From contig JAJXUF010000072.1 of NCBI GenBank assembly GCA_021783175.1, positions 1 to 16,316 of the forward strand: 16,316 bases of DNA, written 5' to 3'. Under the pieces are notes generated by a model. The model was not told the origin of the DNA. It saw only the letters and a list, made by a program, of their open reading frames with translations, and did not search any database. This document shows positions 6,816-15,876 of the stretch, one piece after another; position 1 is the first letter of the stretch, and every line of letters starts with the position of its first letter. The position numbers and the translations under genes are program-made. Source of the stretch: Pseudomonadota bacterium (GTDB lineage Bacteria; Pseudomonadota; Gammaproteobacteria; Acidiferrobacterales; UBA6901).

Positions 6816-7964
6816 CTACTTTTGACCATCCTTCTCGCGAGATGCCCACTCACGGGTGATGAAGTTCATCCCATGCGGTGCGTTCAGGCCAACATAGATC
6901 GGCGTCAAATTGCCCGTTGTTGGGTCAAGCTGCAGGATCGAGCCCTGCCCTGCGGCGTAGGCCGCGCCTGGCGTGAAGCCGCGACTGGCATCCACGCGGT
7001 AGACAATTCCCGCGGGGGTGTCGGACACCAGCATGAAAGATGATTTCGTTGGCGCCCAGCGGACGTCATCCAGCGGCCAGGGATTGCCGTACAGCACCAC
7101 CGGCAGCACGCCCACAGTCTGACTGGATCCGGGGTTATGAATGAAGACCAGCTCCGAGTCCTGCTGGCTGTCCACTACCAGGTCGCCTGCCGGATCGATT
7201 GCGGAGGAGTCCGCGTCGGTCATGTTCAGGGTGACAGCAATATTGCCCAGTAGCAGGGTCGTTGGGGTACTGGACATCAGCGCCGGCGTCAGATGAAAGG
7301 TCTTGCCATCGCTGTTCAGGCTCATGGTGTAAAGAGCCGGCCCCGTATTAACCCCATACTGCGCCGTAGCACCACTACTGTCCGTCGAGTACGGTGCCAG
7401 ATTGGGGCTGGGAGTCATTGTGGTCGTTGGCGAAGAGGCGCTAACGTAGACTTGGTTGTTTACCAGTTTCATGTCGTCCAAGCCGCCACCATGCGGCAGG
7501 GGGGCCGCTCCGGTATCCGGCGTGTATGTCGCCTGGGTGTTGCTGGCGAGATTAATGACGGTGAGTTTCGGATTGCCGTCTTCATCGGCGCTCACCCATA
7601 GGGTAGTGGCGTTGTAGGCCAGCAGACCGTCGATGTGCCCAGGGGCGGTGAAGCTTTGGACGATCTTGCCGTGGAGGTCGTACTCAACAACCTGACCCGA
7701 TGCCGGCGCACTGCCCATAGGTGTTCCATCGGGGTTCACGCTGTCCTGGTAGCCGATGAACACGTTTTGGCCGATCTGGATGATGTCATCCGGGTGCGTT
7801 GAGCCCGCCGGGTTCTGCGCGAACACCGAGATCTTGTAGCCGGACATGGCGGTCTGCACCGAAGCGGGTACGCTCGCATGCTGCGGCGCGGCGAAGCTTG
7901 CACCACTGAAGGCGTTAAGCGTCGGGACGAGGATTAGCGGCAGAAGCAGTTTGGTTCTTGTCAT
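6816..7964 (-). CDS. Exported protein, likely beta-propeller fold, function unknown
   Basis: The 382-residue protein has an N-terminal signal peptide (charged MTRTK, hydrophobic core, ending near ASFA at about 25). The mature part is rich in Ser, Thr, Asp and Gly with blade-like repeats. Examples are GQVVEYDLHGKIVQSF, HIDGLLAYNATTLWVSAD, LDDMKLVNNQVYVSAS, AGDLVVDSQQDSELVFI and GSILQLDPTTGNLTPIY. This resembles NHL/SMP-30-like propellers but no catalytic or metal motif could be assigned. A good ribosome site (AAGGAGAA, complement of 7971-7978) precedes the ATG. It is a single-gene unit, probably periplasmic or secreted, ending in tandem stops TAG TAA. Its neighbours give no clue to its role; it sits in an accessory gap between cutA and groES. 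Confidence 0.8.
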   Translation of the reverse strand: MTRTKLLLPLILVPTLNAFSGASFAAPQHASVPASVQTAMSGYKISVFAQNPAGSTHPDDIIQIGQNVFIGYQDSVNPDGTPMGSAPASGQVVEYDLHGKIVQSFTAPGHIDGLLAYNATTLWVSADEDGNPKLTVINLASNTQATYTPDTGAAPLPHGGGLDDMKLVNNQVYVSASSPTTTMTPSPNLAPYSTDSSGATAQYGVNTGPALYTMSLNSDGKTFHLTPALMSSTPTTLLLGNIAVTLNMTDADSSAIDPAGDLVVDSQQDSELVFIHNPGSSQTVGVLPVVLYGNPWPLDDVRWAPTKSSFMLVSDTPAGIVYRVDASRGFTPGAAYAAGQGSILQLDPTTGNLTPIYVGLNAPHGMNFITREWASREKDGQK

Positions 7965-8600
7965 TTAAATCTTCTCCTTGGGAACGGCCCTGCATTATTG
8001 TTGCCGCGTGTGAAAGAGATGTGACGCTTCGGTATCGGCCTGACGTTAGTCGCCATCGACGATTTTTGTGGCCCAACAAGACAATAATTGGCTCGCGAGG
8101 CACGCAGTATGCTCCGACCAATTTGGCAAGGACGTCCCAGCGGTCTTTCTTCTATTGGAGACACTCAGAAAACCAACGTCTCGATTTTTACGGTCCGATT
8201 GCCTGCGACAGCGATGACTGAACCGCTTTAAGCATCTTTGCTTGGCTGTGCCACTTAGCAAAAAAATGCCCAAAGCAGTCACGGCGACCATCCCTGATTA
8301 CAAGTCGATGGACCACGCGCTGTTTTTGTCCTCACTGACGGAGCGAAGGCCATGGTTCCGTCTGTTGCCGATTTAGGTGCGCCCTTCGCAATTGAAAAAG
8401 CTCAAGAATGCAAACTGGCATCCTTAAATGCCGCAGCCGTCCCGTCCGGACAATGGGATCGGTTGTTAAGGGACCGGTAAGGTATTGTTTTATCGCAAGA
8501 TTGGAGTCGAATGGGCGCAGTGTTTCCGCCCCATTAGGACCGGCCTGTTAGTGGCTAGGCTGTCAAAACTATTGGCGCGCGACAACAACAGCGCTAGGAC
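7965..8600. other. Intergenic stretch upstream of groES
   Basis: This 636-base stretch holds the 5' region of the propeller gene (minus) and the far upstream region of groES. No gene is convincing. A plus-strand frame is open at 8298-8480; its ATG at 8352 has GGAG (8340-8343) eight bases upstream, giving 42 residues that begin MVPSVADLGAPFAIEKAQE. Its codon use looks protein-like, but no family is recognised and it may be a remnant. An imperfect inverted repeat AATGGGCG/CGCCCCATT lies near 8510-8537. No insertion sequence or tRNA was seen. Confidence 0.45.
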
Positions 8601-8628
8601 TTGACATAGAGGCGATTGCCCCTATCAT
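8601..8628 (+). promoter_or_regulatory. groESL promoter, sigma-70-like with sigma-32-like features
   Basis: TTGACA (8601-8606) and TATCAT (8623-8628) are 16 bases apart, a good housekeeping promoter. The bases just before the -10 are CCCC (8619-8622), giving CCCCTAT about 12 bases after the -35. This resembles the heat-shock sigma-32 pattern (TTGAA then CCCCAT). The last base of the -10 is the first base of the CIRCE repeat, so bound repressor would block polymerase directly. Confidence 0.8.
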
Positions 8629-8654
8629 TAGCACTCACCTGAGGCGAGTGCTAA
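8628..8654 (+). promoter_or_regulatory. CIRCE operator (HrcA binding site)
   Basis: TTAGCACTC (8628-8636), a 9-base spacer, then GAGTGCTAA (8646-8654): an exact match to the CIRCE consensus in both arms and spacer length. CIRCE is bound by the HrcA repressor, whose activity depends on GroE, giving feedback control of chaperonin level. It overlaps the start of transcription of groESL. Confidence 0.95.
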
Positions 8655-8714
8655 TAAGCAGCGACCCGCCTCCGAGGTTCAAATTTGTCATTGGCAAGAT
8701 CAGGAGGAAAAGCA

Positions 8715-9047
8715 ATGACTGCTCAATCTGCTAAGAAACCAGGAGAAGCATCCGTGAAAATCCGTCCACTGCATGACCGTGTAATCGTGCGCCGTTTGGA
8801 AGAAGAGCGCAAAAGCGCTGGCGGCATCGTCATTCCCGACACCGCTAAGGAAAAGCCGATTCAGGGCGAAGTAATCGCAGCTGGAAAGGGCAAGATTCTT
8901 GAAAACGGACAGGTGCGTCCATTGGACGTGAAGGTCGGCGACAAAATTTTGTTCGGCAAGTATTCAGGCACCGAGGTTAAGGTCGGTGACGAGGAAGTTC
9001 TCGTCATGCGTGAAGAAGACATCATGGGCGTAGTCGAAGGCAAGTAA
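8715..9047 (+). CDS. groES: Co-chaperonin GroES
   Basis: The core is a complete 97-residue Gro[19 protein letters not shown], then the mobile loop [18 protein letters not shown], and the closing [11 protein letters not shown]. GroES caps GroEL during ATP-driven folding in the cytoplasm. Two in-frame starts exist. ATG at 8715 has an excellent AGGAGG seven bases upstream and gives 110 residues, adding [16 protein letters not shown] at 8754 also has AGGAGA at good spacing and gives the family's normal length, starting at the usual MKIRP. I list the longer form because of its stronger signals; the homology-based start is 8754 and both may be used. groEL follows after 43 bases; CIRCE and the promoter lie upstream. 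Confidence 0.96.
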   Translation: MTAQSAKKPGEASVKIRPLHDRVIVRRLEEERKSAGGIVIPDTAKEKPIQGEVIAAGKGKILENGQVRPLDVKVGDKILFGKYSGTEVKVGDEEVLVMREEDIMGVVEGK

Positions 9048-9060
9048 TTGCCGGCCCTGA

Positions 9061-10743
<1,683 letters not shown>

Positions 10744-10767
10744 TCTCCCGCCCCTGAGTAGTACCCG

Positions 10768-10800
10768 AAAGGCCCCGTAATCACGGGGCCTTTCTTTTCT
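10768..10800 (+). terminator. Intrinsic terminator of groESL
   Basis: AAAGGCCCCGT (10768-10778) and ACGGGGCCTTT (10783-10793) form a perfect 11-bp stem with a 4-base loop AATC, followed by CTTTTCT. It starts 25 bases after the groEL stop. On the minus strand the stem ends in TTT only, so it may also weakly stop the convergent methyltransferase transcript. Confidence 0.93.
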
Positions 10801-10868
10801 TGGCGCCTGAACTGCAAATGCCAAGTGAATTAAACCACCTGGCTATCACATCGCAGGTGCGTAGACCA

Positions 10869-11510
10869 TTAGTGTTTGCGTGCCAGAGTTACCCCGTCTC
10901 GCACGGTCAACATGACATTCTCAATGCGCTTGTCCTGTTGTACATAATCGTTAAATTGCACAATGGCCAGGTCGCTGGGGTGCTCCGGTTTGAGGACCGC
11001 ACCCGACCATAATACGTTGTCGGCAATGAGCAAGCCGCCGCTGCGCAAGTGCGGCAATGCAGCCTCGTAGTAGTTGATGTAATTCTCCTTATCCGCGTCG
11101 ATAAATACCAAGTCAAATACTTCAGTCGCCGGCAATGCAGCGATGGTCTCGAGTGCCGGGGCGAGACGCACCATGATCTTCTTGCCGTGCGGACTTCGAT
11201 CAAAAAACGACTGCGCGATGGCGGTCGTTTCGGCGTTCACGTCGCACGTAACGAGGCTACCGTCCGCGGGCAAGGCCTCTGCCATGGTCAGCGCCGAATA
11301 GCCGGTGAACAGTCCTATTTCAAGTATGCGTCGTGCACCGGTCAGTTGCACCAACATGCGCAACAGGGCGCCTTCGAGCGCCCCAGTCAGCATTTGCGAT
11401 CGGGTGCAATGAGCCATCGTATAAGCTTCGAGTTCCGCGAGCAGCGCCGACGGTGAAGCAGAATGCTCCCGGCAGTAGTCTTCAATCGTTTCGCGCACCA
11501 GGCGTTTCAT
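10869..11510 (-). CDS. SAM-dependent O-methyltransferase, CCoAOMT family
   Basis: The 213-residue protein is a class I methyltransferase of the caffeoyl-CoA O-methyltransferase type (Methyltransf_3). It has the SAM-binding motif ILEIGLFTGYSAL (62-74), the acidic VTCDVNAE (87-94), FIDADKENYINYYE (136-149) and GGLLIADNVLWSG (158-170). Metal-ligand residues of the family are in place: D138, D164 and N165. It ends MLTVRDGVTLARK, as the family does. Bacterial members methylate catechol-like hydroxyls; the substrate here is not predictable. The ATG has GGAG eight bases upstream. It is a lone gene, convergent with groESL and divergent from glnE. Its N-terminal MKRLVRETIEDYCREHS is normal for bacterial homologues. 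Confidence 0.93.
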   Translation of the reverse strand: MKRLVRETIEDYCREHSASPSALLAELEAYTMAHCTRSQMLTGALEGALLRMLVQLTGARRILEIGLFTGYSALTMAEALPADGSLVTCDVNAETTAIAQSFFDRSPHGKKIMVRLAPALETIAALPATEVFDLVFIDADKENYINYYEAALPHLRSGGLLIADNVLWSGAVLKPEHPSDLAIVQFNDYVQQDKRIENVMLTVRDGVTLARKH

Positions 11511-11620
11511 GCTACGTCTCCGTTGTGATCAAGCTACAGTCGATGGGAAGATAGCGTCGGTCGTACATCTCTAGGTGTGCGACCAAGTACGAGTATTATA
11601 TATAAGGTCCGGAGTCCTAC
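11511..11620. promoter_or_regulatory. Divergent regulatory gap between the methyltransferase gene and glnE
   Basis: This 110-base gap must hold promoters for both neighbours. On the plus side an AT-rich TATTATATATAAGG at 11594-11607 can supply a -10 box about 20 bases before the glnE start, but no matching -35 was clear. The glnE ribosome site GGAG is at 11611-11614. Confidence 0.35.
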
Positions 11621-14536
11621 ATGACCGATTTTGAAGGCAAAAACCTCGAATCAGAGCTCGCCGCGCTCCCGCAGCCCCTGAGATCGCAGGTGCAGGCGCA
11701 GTGGGATGAATTCCGGTCGCGCATTGCCTCGCTGCCCGAGCTAGTGGATGACAGCGCCTGCCAAAACTGGCTGGCCTCGCTACCGCGCGTATGGGCCGCC
11801 AGTGACTTTGTGGCCCGCACCTGCCTCGCATTCCCTGATGTCCTTACTGGACTTATTCAGGATGGGTCTTTGTGTCGCCCCCGTCGGACAGATGAAATGG
11901 CGGCGCGTGTCGCGATCGCGGTGGAGTCAGTTACCGACGAGGTCGGAATCAAGAAGGCGCTGCGCCTGTTGCGACGGCGGGAAATGCTGCGCATCGCCTG
12001 GCGCGACTTGGCTGGGTGGGCAGATCTCACCGAGGTGCTGACCGACCTCTCGGCTTTCGCTGAAGCCTGTGTCGATCAGTCCCTAATGGTCCTACACGGA
12101 TGGGCCGCGGCACGCAACGGCCGACCTGTCACCGACAATCAGCAGGAAGCATCGCTCATTGTCCTCGGAATGGGCAAGGTCGGCGGCGAAGAGCTCAATT
12201 TTTCCTCCGACATCGACCTCATCTTCGCCTATACCGGGGAGGGTGAAACGGTGGGAAGTCGCGGTTTGAGTAATCATGAATTCTTTACGCGCCTCGCGCG
12301 CCTCTTGATCGATGTTCTCAATGACAATACCGAAGATGGTTTTGTATTCCGCGTCGATATGCGCCTGCGTCCGAATGGAGCAAGCGGCGCGCTGGTGCTT
12401 TCGGTGGATGCGATGGAGCAATACTACCAGGCGCATGGGCGCGAATGGGAACGCTATGCCCTGATCAAAGCGCGACAAATCGGCGGTGACCGGGTCGCTG
12501 GCACTGCTCTCCTGGAGCGCATCCGGCCGTTCGTCTACCGGCGCTACCTGGATTACGGCGCGATTGAAGCGATTCGTGCACTCAAGATCATGATCGAGCG
12601 CGAGCTGTTGCGCAAAGGAATTGAAGACAACATCAAGCTCGGGCCTGGAGGTATCCGCGAAATCGAATTTATCGGCCAAGCATTCCAGCTCATCCGCGGC
12701 GGTCGCGAACCAGCATTGCGCGAGCGCCGCATCCGGCGCGTCCTGGAACTATTGTCCAAGCGTGGTGACATCACGCCACAGGCTGCGCGTGAACTCAGGG
12801 ATTCCTATGATTTCCTGCGCAGAACGGAGAACCGCCTGCAGATGGCCGAAGACCGCCAGGTTCACAGTCTTCCCCAGGACGACGATGCGCGCCTGCGCCT
12901 AGCCTTAGCTATGGGCTACACGCAATGGAGTATGTTTCAGGCCGGGCTCAGGCGCCACATGGGCAAGGTCCATGGGTACTTTGAGCAGGTATTCGTTGCG
13001 CCGCAGCAGGAGACCCTGAAAGATGATCGTGGTCTTGCGGCGGTTTGGCAGGAAACTCTTGATCCGCAAAGCGCGGCGCAGCGGCTGGCGCAGGCCGGTT
13101 ACCAGGATGCGGACGCGACGATCGAGACCCTTCGCGCTTTGCGCCATAGTCGTGCCTACGGGGAACTGTCCGCTCACGGGCGCGAACGGCTGGACAAACT
13201 CATGCCGCTGTTGCTTGCGGCGGCGGGACTGAGTACCGAGCCGGCCACTACCCTCAACCGGCTCGTCACCCTGATCGAAGCAATTGCCAGGCGCTCGGTT
13301 TACCTGGCACTGCTGATAGAAAATCCGCTTGCGCTATCGCAGCTGGTGAAGCTGTGCGCCGCAAGTGCCTGGATCGCCGACTGGATTACCCAACACCCGG
13401 TTCTCCTGGACGAACTGATCGATCCGGTCAGTCTGTACGCGCCACCGCCAATTGATGAATTGCGTGCCGAGCTGCAGATGCAGTTAGCGTCGCTGGCGGC
13501 AGATGACCTCGATAGACAGATGGAAACGCTACGCGAGTTTCGTCATGGACATATACTGCGCGTGGCTGCGGCCGACGTCGGGCCGGGCCTGAGTACTGAA
13601 GAGGCGAGTGGCCACCTAGCCGACATCGCCGACGTCGTGCTGGAACAGGTTCTGGCACTTGCCAGCAGCAGCCTCGCTGCCAGGCATGGCCGCCCGGCAT
13701 GTCGCAGCGGAGGCGAGGTCAGCTACCCCGGTTTTGCGGTTGTCGCTTACGGCAAGCTCGGCAGCCGCGAACTCGGCTACGGTTCCGATCTCGATTTGTT
13801 GTTTCTACACGACGCATGTGCAGACCAGGGCATGACCGACGGCGCGTCCTCTATCAGCAACGAGGTATTCTTTGCACGACTCGGGCAACGCCTGATTCAT
13901 GTGCTGACAATACGCACGCCCGCGGGCATTCTTTACCCGGTAGACATGCGCTTGCGACCCAGCGGCAGCAGCGGCTTGCTTGTGTCCACCGTGGATGCCT
14001 TTCGCGATTATCAGCTTACCAAGGCATGGACTTGGGAGCACCAGGCGCTGGTGCGTGCGCGTGTGGTCGCCGGTAGTGCGCAAATCGGCCGGACATTTGA
14101 AGCCATACGCAGCGAGTTGTTATGTCGCGGACGAGACCCGGAACAGCTGCGCCAGGATATTGCGCAGATGCGCACGCGCATGCGCACGGCAAAAGCCGGC
14201 GCCAGCGGAAAGCTGTTTGATCTTAAGCAGGACCCAGGAGGTATGATTGACATAGAATTTATGGTGCAATACTGGATTCTGCGGCACGCGCGCGAACATC
14301 CGGGGCTGACGGGTTTAAGGGGCAATGTCCGTATTTTGGAGGCGTTAGCCGATGCCGGTTTGCTCAATGCCACGGACGCACGAGTACTGATCGAAGCTTA
14401 TCGCCGCTATCTATCCCTGGAGCACCGCCTGAAACTTCTCGAGCGCAGCGCCCTGGTGGCTGCGAACGAACTTGGGAGATTCCCGCAAGAGGTTACGCGA
14501 ATCTGGCGCGCGACGATCGGTACCGCTGCTGATTGA
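11621..14536 (+). CDS. glnE: Bifunctional glutamine synthetase adenylyltransferase/deadenylase
   Basis: The 971-residue protein (E. coli 946) has two nucleotidyltransferase halves. The N-terminal half removes AMP from glutamine synthetase: GMGKVGGEELNFSSDIDL, with D197 and D199. The C-terminal half adds AMP: AYGKLGSRELGYGSDLDL, with D723 and D725. Each half also carries its downstream motif: VDMRLRPNGASG in the first, VDMRLRPSGSSG in the second. The PII signal protein decides which activity dominates, tuning nitrogen assimilation in the cytoplasm. The ATG follows GGAG at six bases. ilvE lies 43 bases downstream, so aminotransferase expression may follow nitrogen control only through read-through. 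No broken motif was seen. Confidence 0.98.
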   Translation: MTDFEGKNLESELAALPQPLRSQVQAQWDEFRSRIASLPELVDDSACQNWLASLPRVWAASDFVARTCLAFPDVLTGLIQDGSLCRPRRTDEMAARVAIAVESVTDEVGIKKALRLLRRREMLRIAWRDLAGWADLTEVLTDLSAFAEACVDQSLMVLHGWAAARNGRPVTDNQQEASLIVLGMGKVGGEELNFSSDIDLIFAYTGEGETVGSRGLSNHEFFTRLARLLIDVLNDNTEDGFVFRVDMRLRPNGASGALVLSVDAMEQYYQAHGREWERYALIKARQIGGDRVAGTALLERIRPFVYRRYLDYGAIEAIRALKIMIERELLRKGIEDNIKLGPGGIREIEFIGQAFQLIRGGREPALRERRIRRVLELLSKRGDITPQAARELRDSYDFLRRTENRLQMAEDRQVHSLPQDDDARLRLALAMGYTQWSMFQAGLRRHMGKVHGYFEQVFVAPQQETLKDDRGLAAVWQETLDPQSAAQRLAQAGYQDADATIETLRALRHSRAYGELSAHGRERLDKLMPLLLAAAGLSTEPATTLNRLVTLIEAIARRSVYLALLIENPLALSQLVKLCAASAWIADWITQHPVLLDELIDPVSLYAPPPIDELRAELQMQLASLAADDLDRQMETLREFRHGHILRVAAADVGPGLSTEEASGHLADIADVVLEQVLALASSSLAARHGRPACRSGGEVSYPGFAVVAYGKLGSRELGYGSDLDLLFLHDACADQGMTDGASSISNEVFFARLGQRLIHVLTIRTPAGILYPVDMRLRPSGSSGLLVSTVDAFRDYQLTKAWTWEHQALVRARVVAGSAQIGRTFEAIRSELLCRGRDPEQLRQDIAQMRTRMRTAKAGASGKLFDLKQDPGGMIDIEFMVQYWILRHAREHPGLTGLRGNVRILEALADAGLLNATDARVLIEAYRRYLSLEHRLKLLERSALVAANELGRFPQEVTRIWRATIGTAAD

Positions 14537-14550
14537 GGGGGCCAGCCCCC
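14537..14550 (+). other. Small GC hairpin between glnE and ilvE
   Basis: GGGGG (14537-14541) and CCCCC (14546-14550) form a 5-bp stem with loop CCAG, directly after the glnE stop and 15 bases before the ilvE ribosome site. There is no T tract, so it is not an intrinsic terminator. It may stabilise the glnE message end or mean nothing. Confidence 0.25.
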
Positions 14551-14579
14551 GCCCTGTTAACGTTAGGAGAAAAATGAAG

Positions 14580-15506
14580 ATGTCCATGGCTGACCGTGAC
14601 GGTGTTATCTGGTACGACGGCAAACTTGTTCCGTGGCGCGAAGCAACCACGCATGTTCTGACCCATACGTTGCATTACGGAATGGGAATATTCGAGGGAG
14701 TGCGCGCTTACAAGACGGCGCGCGGCACTGCGGTTTTCCGCCTTGAGGCGCATACCGACAGGCTTTTCCGTTCCGCTCATATACTTGGGATGTCCATGCC
14801 GTATGACAAGGACACGATCAACGCGGCAGTGCGCGCCGCAGTGCGCGAAAATCACCTCGACTCAGCCTACATACGCCCGATGTGCTTCTACGGTTCCGAA
14901 GGTATGGGGCTGCGCGCGGAAAATCTGAAGGTACATGTCATCGTGGCAGCATGGACATGGGGCGCCTATCTGGGTGATGAGGGTCAGAAAAAAGGCATCA
15001 AGATTCGCACGTCTTCTTACAACCGTCACCACGTGAATATCGCCATGTGTCGAGCCAAAGCCAACGGCAATTACATGAATTCCATGCTTGCTTTGCGCGA
15101 GGCTGTCGCATCCGGTTGTGATGAGGCGCTGTTGCTTGATACCGAGGGCTTCGTGTCCGAAGGCAGCGGAGAAAACATATTCATCGTGCGCGACGGCATA
15201 ATCTATACACCGGATCTCACATCCGCCCTTGACGGAATAACGCGCGATACCATTTTCAAGCTTGCCGCGGAAATCGGCATTCAAGTTCGTGAGAAGCGCA
15301 TAACGCGCGACGAAGTGTACATTGCCGATGAGGCGTTTTTCACCGGCACTGCCGCCGAGGTCACGCCCATTCGCGAACTCGATGGGCGCAGCATCGGCTT
15401 GGGCACCCGCGGCCCCGTGACTGAGCGCCTGCAAACCATGTACTTCGACCAGGTACATGGCCGAAGAAGCGAGCATGCGGATTGGCTTACCCTGGTAAAT
15501 GACTGA
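14580..15506 (+). CDS. ilvE: Branched-chain-amino-acid aminotransferase
   Basis: From the ATG at 14580 the protein has 308 residues (E. coli 309) and begins MSMADRDGVIWYDGKLVPW. It is a fold-type IV PLP enzyme. Seen are HTLHYGMGIFEGVRAY (29-44), the Schiff-base lysine K160 in RAKANGNYMNS, and E194 in EGFVSEGSGENIF, the same numbers as in E. coli. It performs the last step in valine, isoleucine and leucine synthesis, using glutamate as amino donor. Start choice: AGGAGA (14565-14570) is nine bases before 14580 but only three before the in-frame ATG at 14574, so 14580 fits better and matches the family. The small zinc-finger gene begins 13 bases after the stop. Confidence 0.97.
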   Translation: MSMADRDGVIWYDGKLVPWREATTHVLTHTLHYGMGIFEGVRAYKTARGTAVFRLEAHTDRLFRSAHILGMSMPYDKDTINAAVRAAVRENHLDSAYIRPMCFYGSEGMGLRAENLKVHVIVAAWTWGAYLGDEGQKKGIKIRTSSYNRHHVNIAMCRAKANGNYMNSMLALREAVASGCDEALLLDTEGFVSEGSGENIFIVRDGIIYTPDLTSALDGITRDTIFKLAAEIGIQVREKRITRDEVYIADEAFFTGTAAEVTPIRELDGRSIGLGTRGPVTERLQTMYFDQVHGRRSEHADWLTLVND

Positions 15507-15519
15507 ATAGGAGACAGCG

Positions 15520-15753
15520 ATGGCAGCAACACGCAACTCAGGCGCGTCATCCCGGAACTCTGCCACCAAGCAGATACTCGCGAACGCGCAGAACCGCTAC
15601 GAGGTAACCAGTGCGGACTTGCCGCTGCACTGTCCTATGGAAGGGATGAGCCTGTGGAATTCGCACCCGCGTGTGTATCTGCCCCTGGAAGAAAGCCGCG
15701 AGGCTCGCTGCCCCTATTGTGGGGCTGTTTACGTTCTAAAGAACGACGAATGA
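15520..15753 (+). CDS. Small zinc-finger domain protein (zf-CHCC family)
   Basis: The 77-residue protein has a disordered basic N-terminus (about 1-28) and a C-terminal zf-CHCC domain. Likely zinc ligands are C38 (LHCPM), H49 (NSHPRVYLPL), C64 and C67 (RCPYCGAVY). The family is related to the C-terminal domain of the mitochondrial complex I subunit NDUFS6; its role in bacteria is not settled. In many proteobacteria it follows ilvE, as here, separated by 13 bases with AGGAG before the ATG, so it is probably co-transcribed. Length and motif are normal for the family. Confidence 0.93.
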   Translation: MAATRNSGASSRNSATKQILANAQNRYEVTSADLPLHCPMEGMSLWNSHPRVYLPLEESREARCPYCGAVYVLKNDE

Positions 15754-15876
15754 CCCGGGGGCCGTGCCGCACTTTCGCTGAAGCGGCGAGATGCGGGATA
15801 GGGGCATGTCTGTGTCGAGAGCAGCATCAAGGAATTGGTCTTAACGGCATTTCCCCCAACATAGCCTTTGAATGAC

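Noticed and set aside
6537..7043. 168-codon plus-strand frame
   Set aside because: Starts with TTG without a ribosome site and its second half is antisense to the signal-peptide-bearing propeller gene.
7915..8291. Overlapping 67-87 codon frames on both strands upstream of the propeller gene
   Set aside because: They overlap one another and the propeller promoter region, with no start signals or protein-like features.
14472..14579. Longer ilvE with an N-terminal extension reaching into glnE
   Set aside because: The ribosome site at 14565-14570 and alignment to the family place the start at 14580; the extension would overlap glnE.
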